Origin: a virus
Reading direction: 5' to 3' (one strand)
IMG/VR virus record: IMGVR_UViG_3300008448_000694
Coordinates: 1 to 22,971 of that record
DNA: 22,971 nucleotides
Shown here: in pieces, positions 6,001-12,819 of the stretch
How the letters are laid out: the number at the start of each line of letters is the position of its first letter
Position numbering within the stretch: the first letter of the stretch is position 1
Program-made: the position numbers and the translations under genes
The notes under the pieces: model-generated
Databases searched by the model: none
The model's input: the letters and a program-made list of their open reading frames with translations, nothing else
Told to the model about the DNA's origin: nothing

Positions 6001-7485
6001 CCGCCACTTTTCGTCCAGGGTCCAGCTTTCGATCCGGAACCGCACGGTCGAACCGGCGAACCGGCGGGCACTGGTCCAGGCGATCCAGTCGCCCTCTTCC
6101 AGCCGACCATATTCCGGCGGCAGCACAATCGTCGCGCGGCGCTCCAGACGGCCCAGACGGCGCAGGATCTCGGCGCACCGGTCGGCCTGGGCACCGGCGG
6201 TCACCAGCATCAGCGGCAGGGTGATCTCGCGGGGCCCGCCGTCGCTGGCGATGTCCGTCAGACTTCGCCGAACCGGGCCAGAGTGATCCTTCCAGTTCTG
6301 GGCCGGTTCGACATAGCGAGGGATCACGGTATTGACCCGGCCGCCGTCGCCGTCCGACAGGAACTCCGAGAAGGTCACCGGCTCGCCCGTGACCAGATCC
6401 GCATCCGTGATCGTCACGACGGCCGCCTTGGCCTGGCCCGGCTCGATCTCGACGCCGCCCTCGCGCTGGACGATCACCCCGGCCATGGCGGCGGCGAACA
6501 TTTCCTCGACGGCGATAAAGTCATCCGATGCGCGAAGCACCCCATTGGCGGTGTAGCGGGCCGCGCCGCCAACGGTTTCGTCGCACAGATTGGCGGCGGC
6601 GATCACGGCTTCCGGCGGGGCCTCCTGGGCCGACAGCCCACGCCCGACCAGCAGGTGCTCCGGCTGGCCCTGACGACCCTGGGCATAGATCCCGCGCGCG
6701 AAGGCATAGCGCAGCAGCGCCGCGTTCCGGCTGAAGGTGTGGGTCGAGGGATCGGCCCAGGTCTGGGCACCCGCGCCCGTATAGCCCAGGGCGGCATCCT
6801 TGCGCGGGTCATAGACCTTGAGGCCGCGCAGCAGGAAGCGCACCTGCGGATGGCCCTGCGGCCACACGGTTTCATCGCATTTGTAGCTGAACCAGATGTG
6901 GGTGATCGAGGCCAGAACATCGGTCGCGGCCCAGCTGCCGCCCGACGCCGTCAGGAACCGGGCCGGCGGTGCCGCCCCCGCCTGGGTCGCGTTGACGAAC
7001 TCGATGTCCAGCGCGCCGCTGAAACCGGATTGCACACCGTTGGCGGTGAAGGCGAAATACTGGTCGTCGATGTAATAGCCGACCAGGGCGTCAACCACAT
7101 GGTCGGTCAGGGCGATACAGCGCGTCACATAGTCGGTGCCGTAGCGACCGCCATGATTGAAGGCGTCGATCAAGGATCCGCCGGTCACCGCCTCGCCGAT
7201 CAGAACCTCGCGCGGGACCTCACCCAGCGACAGCGTGGTGACACTGGCCTGGCGTTCCTGGACCGAGCCCTTGGACTTGCCCAGCAGCTTGCCGGCCGCC
7301 CAGCTGAAGGCCGTGCCGAAGACGCCGTTGATCACAAACGTGGCCACGGCCGCTGCCGTGCCGGTAAAGCCGAGACCGGTCACGATCGCGGCCGTGATCG
7401 GATCGGCCTTGGCCGGGGTCGGCGACCCCAGCACCATGGCAAACACCACGCCGAAGGCAGCGGTCAGGCGCATCATCCGGTTCAT
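3055..7485 (-). CDS. Tail tip / host specificity protein (J-like)
   Basis: A 1476-aa protein likely forming the central tail-tip fibre and receptor-binding part. The ATG at 7485 overlaps the previous stop (ATGA) and has AGAGG eight bases upstream; the open frame further upstream overlaps the 138-aa gene and is not used. Residues 1-27 look like a Sec signal peptide ending AKA before D28, followed by another hydrophobic stretch. Residues about 60-500 form the tail-protein core (EREVLIGEAVTGG-like segment, IVLPPEYGRLEEGDWIAW near 455). About 540-820 hold fibronectin-III-like repeats (for example YRYRVKALSRTGTLSAAWS and NYRYWGRTVDRSGNEAS). Two lectin-like modules lie at about 870-1030 and 1080-1200, with lower GC. 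The C-terminal 240 residues begin near LLTEDKVRGRYLGEYAG. Confidence 0.85.
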   Translation of the reverse strand: MNRMMRLTAAFGVVFAMVLGSPTPAKADPITAAIVTGLGFTGTAAAVATFVINGVFGTAFSWAAGKLLGKSKGSVQERQASVTTLSLGEVPREVLIGEAVTGGSLIDAFNHGGRYGTDYVTRCIALTDHVVDALVGYYIDDQYFAFTANGVQSGFSGALDIEFVNATQAGAAPPARFLTASGGSWAATDVLASITHIWFSYKCDETVWPQGHPQVRFLLRGLKVYDPRKDAALGYTGAGAQTWADPSTHTFSRNAALLRYAFARGIYAQGRQGQPEHLLVGRGLSAQEAPPEAVIAAANLCDETVGGAARYTANGVLRASDDFIAVEEMFAAAMAGVIVQREGGVEIEPGQAKAAVVTITDADLVTGEPVTFSEFLSDGDGGRVNTVIPRYVEPAQNWKDHSGPVRRSLTDIASDGGPREITLPLMLVTAGAQADRCAEILRRLGRLERRATIVLPPEYGRLEEGDWIAWTSARRFAGSTVRFRIESWTLDEKWRMRLTLREIASSVFTDPSALTDGSDPPSDPGDLAPLDLQGVTAEVVLLAGAGSGVPAVRVGWSAVDPAVIAIRAEVRRVGETVAAQTRIDEVGALSMTVTNGVGPNQDIEVRLVPITRRSRPVTASAWIALTTGALTAGDVVPVTPGNVAGTPTISIVSTIASDGTQTSRLFGAWTAPSNALSYVIELDNGTIVQQFPVTENAIEDRIIATGPTYRYRVKALSRTGTLSAAWSSWSSNATAAGKTTLPPAIISGSVTAVGGRRIRVVQKRPSMTDYLHTLIYRNTSGFSPDDIPQSPYTITVDEEFADINVTVGLNYRYWGRTVDRSGNEASVATFLGNAVPVFVSVGGGDVSGTDPDLVTSQGTSASTNNAPWGVVSGAGRPSDNAGTIGHLRTMGLHTGIVGNKVFKATGGTDGTFQGGAVGTAQNGSAYISGSILSAGLADGWITFFALDDDATTFVDSGQNYYITVFANGVGTGEVALYADGAYSNATGVPLNTNSRATIAYDGQKVMAIVDGVVYLSAPARPGQRLFPKVLDYFNSVNSAFPHGVIDVLYGAWTENTVSTVTLVPYNSEVSVTGSTVTKVGGTNGAWGGGVTSREKYVGAAYCSFRFGTSPSLPIYAMAGLVNPSFGGNYVTLNYALFTEGLPSTSPVYVYENGSFVAIICAIGAWAITDVWSVVYDGVRVQYLQNGVVRHTSAAAAGQTLGFGASIVYIGNNLIDIQVGPANMVTRIGQNTFDDVSGTLVGRTNLLTDIGTAAFLQDQGELATSLLTEDKVRGRYLGEYAGDAAAVTAGIENGDTYVDTSLTPYGLKVRSGGVIKEVDTSGLFKQFSTQVDINSTTMSDKVTLTLPSIQASSYMVVWMAMDIELSPSRTRKSGGTAGINPQGTWEIVEDATGGGSPKVLDSGTWEAVRIGSGGGADNIESFTVDGTVGEPTSDVSRSWRVRAGGSRTWKLRMKTNSGENLLSVGLNLLVQIQRNPS

Positions 7486-7898
7486 CGGCTGGCCTCTGTT
7501 TCCGCGACCGTCCAGGCGGCGATCAGTGACGACCGATCGGCGCGGATCAGTCCCCGCTCCGGACCCGGTCCGACCACCAGAGCCCCCTCGACCAGCACCA
7601 GACCGCCGCCCGAAATCAGCCCGACCGCGCCGCGCGGGGCCAGGGTCGGAGAAATCGGCGTCATCACCGTGCCGACGGCAGCGGCCAGCCCACCATGCCG
7701 GGCCAGCACCCGACGCGCGCCGGACGATGTCCGCCATTGGCTGGCGAACCGATCCAGCGGATTGATCCCGGTCATCGCCTCGACGCCGGCCCCGCAGAAC
7801 CGGGCGCAGTCGTGCGTCCTGGGCTCCGGCCCATAACCGAAGATCCAGTCTTCCCGGTCTTCCAGGAAGGCGATGAAGGTGGCGGCTGAAGGGGACAT
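7482..7898 (-). CDS. NlpC/P60-related tail protein, DUF6950-like
   Basis: A 138-aa protein coupled at both ends (TGATG upstream, ATGA downstream). Residues 28-45 (THDCARFCGAGVEAMTG) match the start of NlpC/P60-type and DUF6950 proteins, with C31 in the place of the catalytic cysteine. The rest (ARRVLARHGGLAAAV, then the Gly/Leu/Val-rich SGGGLVLVEGALVVGPGPERGL and IAAWTVAE) follows the DUF6950 layout, but I see no later histidine in a suitable position; the only candidates are H29, beside the cysteine, and H68. It may therefore be a structural rather than active peptidase. In lambda the protein at this place (gpK) helps assemble the tail tip and may cut peptidoglycan. Confidence 0.72.
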   Translation of the reverse strand: MSPSAATFIAFLEDREDWIFGYGPEPRTHDCARFCGAGVEAMTGINPLDRFASQWRTSSGARRVLARHGGLAAAVGTVMTPISPTLAPRGAVGLISGGGLVLVEGALVVGPGPERGLIRADRSSLIAAWTVAETEASR

Positions 7899-8533
7899 CA
7901 GACCAGATTCACCAGATCGGAGTCCGCGGACCCCACACCGCCGCCACCGCCGAAGGCCTCACCGGCGCGAACCGGCGGGCGGCCGCCGAAATAGATGACC
8001 TTCTCGCCGGCGAAGGTGACGCGCCGCAGGCCGCCGTCGGTGGCGGAAATCAGACGCTGGTCCGAATCCGTGCGCATCCGCTCCGAACGGCGGCCCAGTC
8101 CACGGGCCGCGCCCTCGACAGCGATCCGGATGATCGCCTCGCCGCCCGGCGTCTCTTCCGACGTGGCACGGTCGACACGGCCGCGCAGGAATACGGAGTC
8201 CTGCAGCAGGTTCGTGCCGGTGCCGTCGAAGATCAGCCGGCGGATCACGACGGACACACCGCGCAGGCTGGCCAGACCCAGGGACGGCATCGCATCGGGA
8301 TCCACGCCCGACAGCGTCAGTTCCGGACCCTGTTCCTGCCCGCCCAGCTGGCCGCCGGAGACCCGGATCAGGCCGCGCTGGCCCAGACCCGCATAGACCT
8401 CGGAGTCCAGGGTCAGGGGACCGTGGCCGCCCCATACCCGCAGCGGCGTGGCCGTTCCGAAACGGACAGCCCCGGACACGATGGCGGTGCCGTCGCGCAG
8501 GGCGGCGAGCGCGGGGGCGCTGAACGTCTTCAT
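7898..8533 (-). CDS. Tail tip / baseplate hub-like protein (DUF2163-like position)
   Basis: A 211-aa protein with start ATG at 8533 preceded by GGAG at eight bases. Segments PALAALRDGTAIVSGAVRFG and LTLDSEVYAGLGQRGLIRVSG suggest a beta-rich domain, followed by GPELTLSGVDPDAMPSLGLA and, near the end, RRSERMRTDSDQRLISATDGG and EKVIYFGGRP. The pattern of a basic segment ending in DQR followed by an acidic-Gly turn recurs in tail hub proteins that precede an NlpC/P60 gene and a J-type gene. Neighbour order (hub, NlpC-like, J-like) parallels both lambda L-K-J and gene transfer agent tail-tip clusters. A Gly-rich tail (EAFGGGGGVGSADSD) closes the protein. Its stop overlaps the next start (TGATG). 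Confidence 0.6.
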   Translation of the reverse strand: MKTFSAPALAALRDGTAIVSGAVRFGTATPLRVWGGHGPLTLDSEVYAGLGQRGLIRVSGGQLGGQEQGPELTLSGVDPDAMPSLGLASLRGVSVVIRRLIFDGTGTNLLQDSVFLRGRVDRATSEETPGGEAIIRIAVEGAARGLGRRSERMRTDSDQRLISATDGGLRRVTFAGEKVIYFGGRPPVRAGEAFGGGGGVGSADSDLVNLV

Positions 8534-8561
8534 CGTAAGCTCCCCGGTTGGAATCAGAAAG

Positions 8562-8588
8562 CGACCGACGCACGCCGTGCGTCGGTCG
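8562..8588. repeat. Palindromic repeat P, copy 2
   Basis: Thirteen perfect base pairs (8562-8574 with 8576-8588) around a central C, same core as copy 1. It lies upstream of the hub-like gene start and next to two copies of hairpin repeat R. Confidence 0.85.
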
Positions 8589-8601
8589 GCTGGTTACTGG
8601 C

Positions 8602-8711
8602 CAAACATCCAGCCCGCGTCGGGTCGGGAGGTCCCGAAGGGCCGACGACCGCGGGCCAAGTATCCAGCCCGCGTCGGATCGACAGGGCGGAGCCCTGTGA
8701 CCGCGGGCCAC
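8602..8711 (-). repeat. Hairpin repeat R, two tandem copies
   Basis: Two adjacent units, about 8602-8658 and 8659-8711, share outer arms (CCAGCCCGCGTCGG on one side, GACCGCGGGCC on the other). The inner parts differ: the second holds ACAGGGC-GGA-GCCCTGT (8682-8698, plus-strand reading), the first a short CGGGA/TCCCG hairpin. The outer arms GCCCGCG and CGCGGGC can pair, giving a long double hairpin per unit. The units fill the gap between the tail tip and hub-like genes. Confidence 0.8.
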
Positions 8712-8718
8712 AAAGATA

Positions 8719-9381
8719 TCAGGCCCGGAGATCCTGCAGGCCGGCGACGGTGCCGGACGTGCGAAGGTTGCGGGTCTTTTCCCCGAGGCGAGTCTCGGCT
8801 GTGTCCAGCCTCATGATGCAGACCGGATTGGCCAGATCCGCGACAGCACCGCCCGGAATCAGGGTCGGCAACGGCGGCTCCACCCGCAGCGTCACGGCGC
8901 CGGAGCCGTTGGCCGTCGAGGCCTCGACCAGGACGTGCAAGGATCGCCGGGGCTCGGACGACGTCACCCAGCGCCACATCACATAGTCACCGATCGACAG
9001 CACAAAGCCGGCCGGCAGGCCGGTCAGGGCAGGTTGATCGCGCTCGGCATTGACGGACCATGACGCGGCGGAACCATCGAAAGCGCCGCCGCCGGCCCGG
9101 TTCAGGCCGCCGAAACCGGACGGATAGGCCAGCGGAAAGGGCCGCCCACGGTCCCCGGCATACCAGGGGATCTGTGCCCCCCGGCACCGCCGAACGAACG
9201 CCCGCCATTCTTCCGACGTGGCCTGCAGGATGCGGTCGCCGATGGTCCAGCGCGCGCGCCACAGCGGAAAGCCCGCCGTGACGCCGGTGGCACGACCGTC
9301 CGTGGTCGGCGACTGGAAGTCGACCCGCTCGATCTCGAAATACTCGGCACCGACGCCGCGCGGCGGGGTCAGGACGGTCAT
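8719..9381 (-). CDS. Tail tip protein downstream of the tape measure (function uncertain)
   Basis: A 220-aa protein, translationally coupled to the tape measure gene (ATGA). It begins MTVLTPPRGVGAEYFEIERV, contains RARWTIGDRILQATSEEWRAFVRRCRGAQIPWYAGD, a Gly-rich PLAYPSGFGGLNRAGGG segment, a beta-rich SIGDYVMWRWV and SLHVLVEASTANGSGAVTLRV, and ends with CIMRLDTAETRLG. The sequence looks like a mostly beta tail-tip component. Position corresponds to the distal tail / gpM-L slot of siphophages, which seals the tube and binds the hub. I do not recognise a named family with confidence. It ends just before the 185-base repeat-rich gap. Confidence 0.6.
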   Translation of the reverse strand: MTVLTPPRGVGAEYFEIERVDFQSPTTDGRATGVTAGFPLWRARWTIGDRILQATSEEWRAFVRRCRGAQIPWYAGDRGRPFPLAYPSGFGGLNRAGGGAFDGSAASWSVNAERDQPALTGLPAGFVLSIGDYVMWRWVTSSEPRRSLHVLVEASTANGSGAVTLRVEPPLPTLIPGGAVADLANPVCIMRLDTAETRLGEKTRNLRTSGTVAGLQDLRA

Positions 9382-12116
9382 CGGATCACCCGGCGGTTCA
9401 TGGCGTCCTGAACGATCTGCGGCACGACGGACGGCAGGGAGTTGGCCATGGCGTCCAGCTTGGCACTGAGGGCGTCGATCTCACGGGGGCCGGCACCCTC
9501 GGCATGGATCACCGGGGCGAAGCTGAACGAAACCGCCTGCGGGCCGCCGGATCCAGCCGCACCCGCGACCGCCAGCCGCCGGCTGCGGTCCGCATCGATC
9601 ACCTGGGCACCGCGCGGCAGGTTGACCAGTTCCGGACCTTCCTCGCCGACCCAGCTGGGCCCGCCCGGCCACCAGTCCGTGCCCCGGGCGTTACGACCGA
9701 AGCCGCCGAACAGGGTCGAGGCCAGCGCCGACAGCCAGTCTCCGCCGCCGGGCTTGCCCTTGCCGCCCATGATCGCCGCGAAATCCATCTCGAACAGACT
9801 GTCGATCAACCTGTCGATCAGACGGTCTGCCGCGGACTCGAACTGATTGCCCAGAGCGTCGGCGATTCCGCCCTGACGGATGTCGTCAATGAAGCCTTTG
9901 ACCCAGACCCGGCGCACGCCCTCGGCCTCGGCATCGATCTCCTGGCCGATCTCAACGCCCGCACGGCTTTCGCCGGCTCCGAAATTCAGCTTCTCGCGCG
10001 CTTCGATTTCGCGGGCGCGGCGCGCAATCCGCTCTTGCCGCTCCAGCAGCCGAACCTCGTCTTCACGGCCGGCCATGCGCGCCAGCGTCAGCTGATGCTC
10101 GGCGGCGGCCGTTTCGACCATCCGCGCCATCACATCCGCGCGCGCCTGCTCCACCAGCAATTGGTCCGTTGACGCCTTCAGCCAGGCATCGAGATACCCC
10201 CGGCCCGCTTCCAGATAGTCATTGATCCGACCGTGCCACTCGGCACTCTCTTCCGAAAGCTGAACGTCCCGTTCCATGCCCAGGATCCGGTCAACCTCGA
10301 TGGCGGCCGAGACCTGCAGGGCATTTGTCTCGCGCGCCGTGACGACCGCCCGGGCCGCGAGGATCTGCTGCTGTTCCTGCAGGGCCTGGGTGCGCGCCGC
10401 GCCGGCCTCGACATCGGCATCGACCAGCTGACGGATCCGCTCACGGACCGCCGCTTCGTCCTCCAGGATCCGCACATGATCGATGTCGTTCAGCGCGCGC
10501 GACATCTCCAGCTCGAGCATCGCCGCACGATCTTCAGCCGCACGATCACGCTGCAGTCTCTCGCGGACGAGGCGGTCGCCTGAACGGTCGGCGCCGGCGC
10601 CGCCCTGGCGCAGGGCAGCCAAGCGAGCAAGACGCAGGCGTTCTTCTTCGTCTTCCTTGTTCTTGGCGGCGGCGGCAAGTGCCACTTCCCGGCGCTGCCC
10701 ATCCAGCTGGCGGCGCAGCAGGCCAGCGCGCTCTTCTTCGAGGCCGCTGATGAAGCCGGGTGCCAGCCGGATGCCCCGCGCCTCGCGATTGCGGGCAGCG
10801 ATCAGTTCGCGGTCAAGGTTGGCCAGCCGTTCGTCCGGCGTGACATACAGGGCGCGATTTAGCTGGTCCCAATAGTTGCTGAGCTTGCGGGCCGCATTGT
10901 CCCATAAACCCTCTAGCTGACCGATCTGTTCGGCGTGCCCACTGGTGGCACCGCGCAAAGCCTCAATCAGGATCAGTTGCGCCTCTTCCTTTTTGCCCAG
11001 CTTCACCAGCGTGTCGATGTAATCGAGCGTCTTGCCGTCCAACAGGCCGAAGCTCAACGTCATAGCATGCGCGGCCTTGTCTGGTTCCGCCATCGCGCGG
11101 GCCAACTGGGTCGTGGCCTCTGCCGCGTCCACACCCATAAAGGATGCGTAATCCTTGCCGATCTCGATCAGATCATCGATGACCGCTTTGCCGATATTGC
11201 CGGTCTGGACATAGGCGGCGGCTTGCTCCCGCGCGGAGCGCACCGAGACCTCGCCCTGGATCGCCGCGACCTGCGCCAGGGTTTCCAGTTCGATTGCCGT
11301 CATACCGGAGGTCCGGCCCAGACCGGTCACCGCCCGGTCCAGCATCAACGCCTGCGACTCACCCTCTTTCCAGGCAACGGCCGCCACCGTCGCCGCCGCG
11401 GCCGCAGCCGTCAAACCCGCACCCAGCGCCAGCAGACCGGCCGACGCGCGGATCCCGCTGGTTGCCAGGGCGTCCGCGATCTGCGGACCCTGCTGGATCG
11501 CGATCATCGCCGGGTTCATGCCCATGGCCGCCGTCACGGCGACATCCGCGCCCTGTCGGGCGAGGTTCAGCCGACTGGCCACCTGGTTGCGGGTCAGGCC
11601 ATTGGTATTCTGCGCCAGGGACGCCGTCGTGGCGTCCAGTCGGGTCTTCGCCAGTTCCTGAGCCCGGGCCAGCTCCAGGGTGCTGATGGCCCCGCGCTTT
11701 TGCAGGGCCTCATATTCGCGCAGTTCGGCGTTGTAGCGGTCAGTCGCCGCCGCCAGCGGATCTATCTCCGCCTTCAGCTGGGCCGCGCGGCGCGCCGCGT
11801 CTTCATCGGCCCGAAATGCTGCGGCGAAAACATCCGCCGAGGCACTGGCGCTGCCGGCACCGGAGACGCCGCCGATGCCGAGTACCGAATTGAACTGGTT
11901 CTGGGCCTGCGCCGCCTGCGCCGCCATCCGCAGGGCCTCGGCATTCCGGCGCCACTGGGCCTCCTGTCGCGCGGCGGCCTGGGTCGCGCGGTCCGTCGCG
12001 GCGGCCGTGGCGGCGTTCGCCTGCACGCCGGCCTGTTCGATCTTGCGGACTTCGCTGACGACCTCGGCCCCGCCCTCTGCCGTGAGCCGGAGCGCGATCT
12101 GACGGGTGGCGGCCAT
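9378..12116 (-). CDS. Tail length tape measure protein
   Basis: A 912-aa protein that sets tail length and is ejected with DNA. The N-terminal 100 residues are Ala/Gln/Arg-rich coiled coil. A tape-measure core with RLNLARQGADVAVTAAMGMNPAMIAIQQGPQIADAL follows, then a hydrophobic stretch at about 220-243 (LLALGAGLTAAAAAATVAAV) that could insert in the host membrane, long charged helices (about 430-700), and the family C-terminus: FESAADRLIDRLIDSLF followed by ARGTDWWPGGPSWVGEEGPE and LVNLPRGAQVI (about 800-830). It is the second longest gene of the window, in the expected place after the chaperone. Its stop overlaps the next start as ATGA. Confidence 0.93.
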   Translation of the reverse strand: MAATRQIALRLTAEGGAEVVSEVRKIEQAGVQANAATAAATDRATQAAARQEAQWRRNAEALRMAAQAAQAQNQFNSVLGIGGVSGAGSASASADVFAAAFRADEDAARRAAQLKAEIDPLAAATDRYNAELREYEALQKRGAISTLELARAQELAKTRLDATTASLAQNTNGLTRNQVASRLNLARQGADVAVTAAMGMNPAMIAIQQGPQIADALATSGIRASAGLLALGAGLTAAAAAATVAAVAWKEGESQALMLDRAVTGLGRTSGMTAIELETLAQVAAIQGEVSVRSAREQAAAYVQTGNIGKAVIDDLIEIGKDYASFMGVDAAEATTQLARAMAEPDKAAHAMTLSFGLLDGKTLDYIDTLVKLGKKEEAQLILIEALRGATSGHAEQIGQLEGLWDNAARKLSNYWDQLNRALYVTPDERLANLDRELIAARNREARGIRLAPGFISGLEEERAGLLRRQLDGQRREVALAAAAKNKEDEEERLRLARLAALRQGGAGADRSGDRLVRERLQRDRAAEDRAAMLELEMSRALNDIDHVRILEDEAAVRERIRQLVDADVEAGAARTQALQEQQQILAARAVVTARETNALQVSAAIEVDRILGMERDVQLSEESAEWHGRINDYLEAGRGYLDAWLKASTDQLLVEQARADVMARMVETAAAEHQLTLARMAGREDEVRLLERQERIARRAREIEAREKLNFGAGESRAGVEIGQEIDAEAEGVRRVWVKGFIDDIRQGGIADALGNQFESAADRLIDRLIDSLFEMDFAAIMGGKGKPGGGDWLSALASTLFGGFGRNARGTDWWPGGPSWVGEEGPELVNLPRGAQVIDADRSRRLAVAGAAGSGGPQAVSFSFAPVIHAEGAGPREIDALSAKLDAMANSLPSVVPQIVQDAMNRRVIR

Positions 12117-12117
12117 A

Positions 12118-12816
12118 TCAATCCCTCCAGGCGTTGGCGATCAGGGTGGCACCGGTGGCGGCGGCACGCTCGGCCACCGCATCCAGATCCAGCCGCTTCT
12201 TCAGGGTCACCTGCGCCACCAGCGTGAAGGCGACGAAGGTCTGGCCCTCGGGGCCGTAAAGTTTCGAGCCTCGACCCTTGCTCTGGTAGGGGGCAATGAT
12301 CCCGCCGCTTCTGCGGTTCAGCCGGGCGCGGTCCGCGACCAGAAAGGCGCGGTTGCCCTTGCCCGGGACGAACCTCAGTTTCAGTCCGGTGCGACGCTCG
12401 AATCCGGCGGGCGTGATCCGCTCGCGCGCACCCTTCCGGTTTGTGGTGGCGCCGGCCCCGGACATCCCGGCCTTGAGGCCGAACCGCCCGGCCTCGGGCG
12501 TCGGCACGGCCAGCCATTTGCCCCGGTTTGCGCGGATGACCACGCCCCTGGAATGGGCCTCGATGATCTTCGCCGCCGAGCCGCGGACCTTGACCCAGCC
12601 GGCCGCATCGACGCTGTCGCCCGATCGGGGATAGACCTCGCCGCGCCAGGCCTTCGGCAGGCTGTTGCGGAACCCCAGGGCCAGAAAGGTCTCTTCGCGG
12701 ACATCCGCCTTCAGCGCCTCGGTCGCCGCCCTGACACCGCGCGTGACCGCTCGCGCCAGATCCTTTTCAAGGCCCCGGGCCAGACCATCGACATCGAAGG
12801 AACCGCGCACGGGCAT
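12118..12816 (-). CDS. Phage tail-region protein, DUF6441-like, function unknown
   Basis: A 232-aa protein between the chaperone and tape measure genes. It opens with an N-terminal helical part (DGLARGLEKDLARAVTRGVRAATEALKADVREE), then a basic, Gly/Arg-rich body with WVKVRGSAAKIIEAHSRGVV, KWLAVPTPEAGRFG, RFVPGKGNRAFLVAD, and ends with VAFTLVAQVTLKKRLDLDAVAERAA. This resembles DUF6441 proteins that many alphaproteobacterial phages carry beside the tape measure gene; the shape also recalls tail completion (Z-like) proteins, which would fill an otherwise missing slot. GAGGA lies seven bases before the ATG at 12816. The stop is one base from the tape measure ATG. The family name is from memory and uncertain. 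Confidence 0.6.
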   Translation of the reverse strand: MPVRGSFDVDGLARGLEKDLARAVTRGVRAATEALKADVREETFLALGFRNSLPKAWRGEVYPRSGDSVDAAGWVKVRGSAAKIIEAHSRGVVIRANRGKWLAVPTPEAGRFGLKAGMSGAGATTNRKGARERITPAGFERRTGLKLRFVPGKGNRAFLVADRARLNRRSGGIIAPYQSKGRGSKLYGPEGQTFVAFTLVAQVTLKKRLDLDAVAERAAATGATLIANAWRD

Positions 12817-12819
12817 GGC

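Noticed and set aside
7486-7737. N-terminal extension of the J-like frame
   Set aside because: It overlaps the NlpC-like gene in another frame and is Arg/Gly-rich; the ATG at 7485 has a good ribosome binding site and an ATGA overlap.
5170-7836. Plus-strand open frame of 888 codons, and similar long ones at 3007-4620, 10935-12227, 13634-15070 and 17935-20169
   Set aside because: They are antisense to well-recognised phage genes, are rich in Arg/Gly/Asp/His with no domain character, and result from high GC and codon bias on the opposite strand.
8562-8711. CRISPR-like array
   Set aside because: Only two adjacent units, with internal hairpins and no spacers of constant length; they belong to the dispersed hairpin repeat family.
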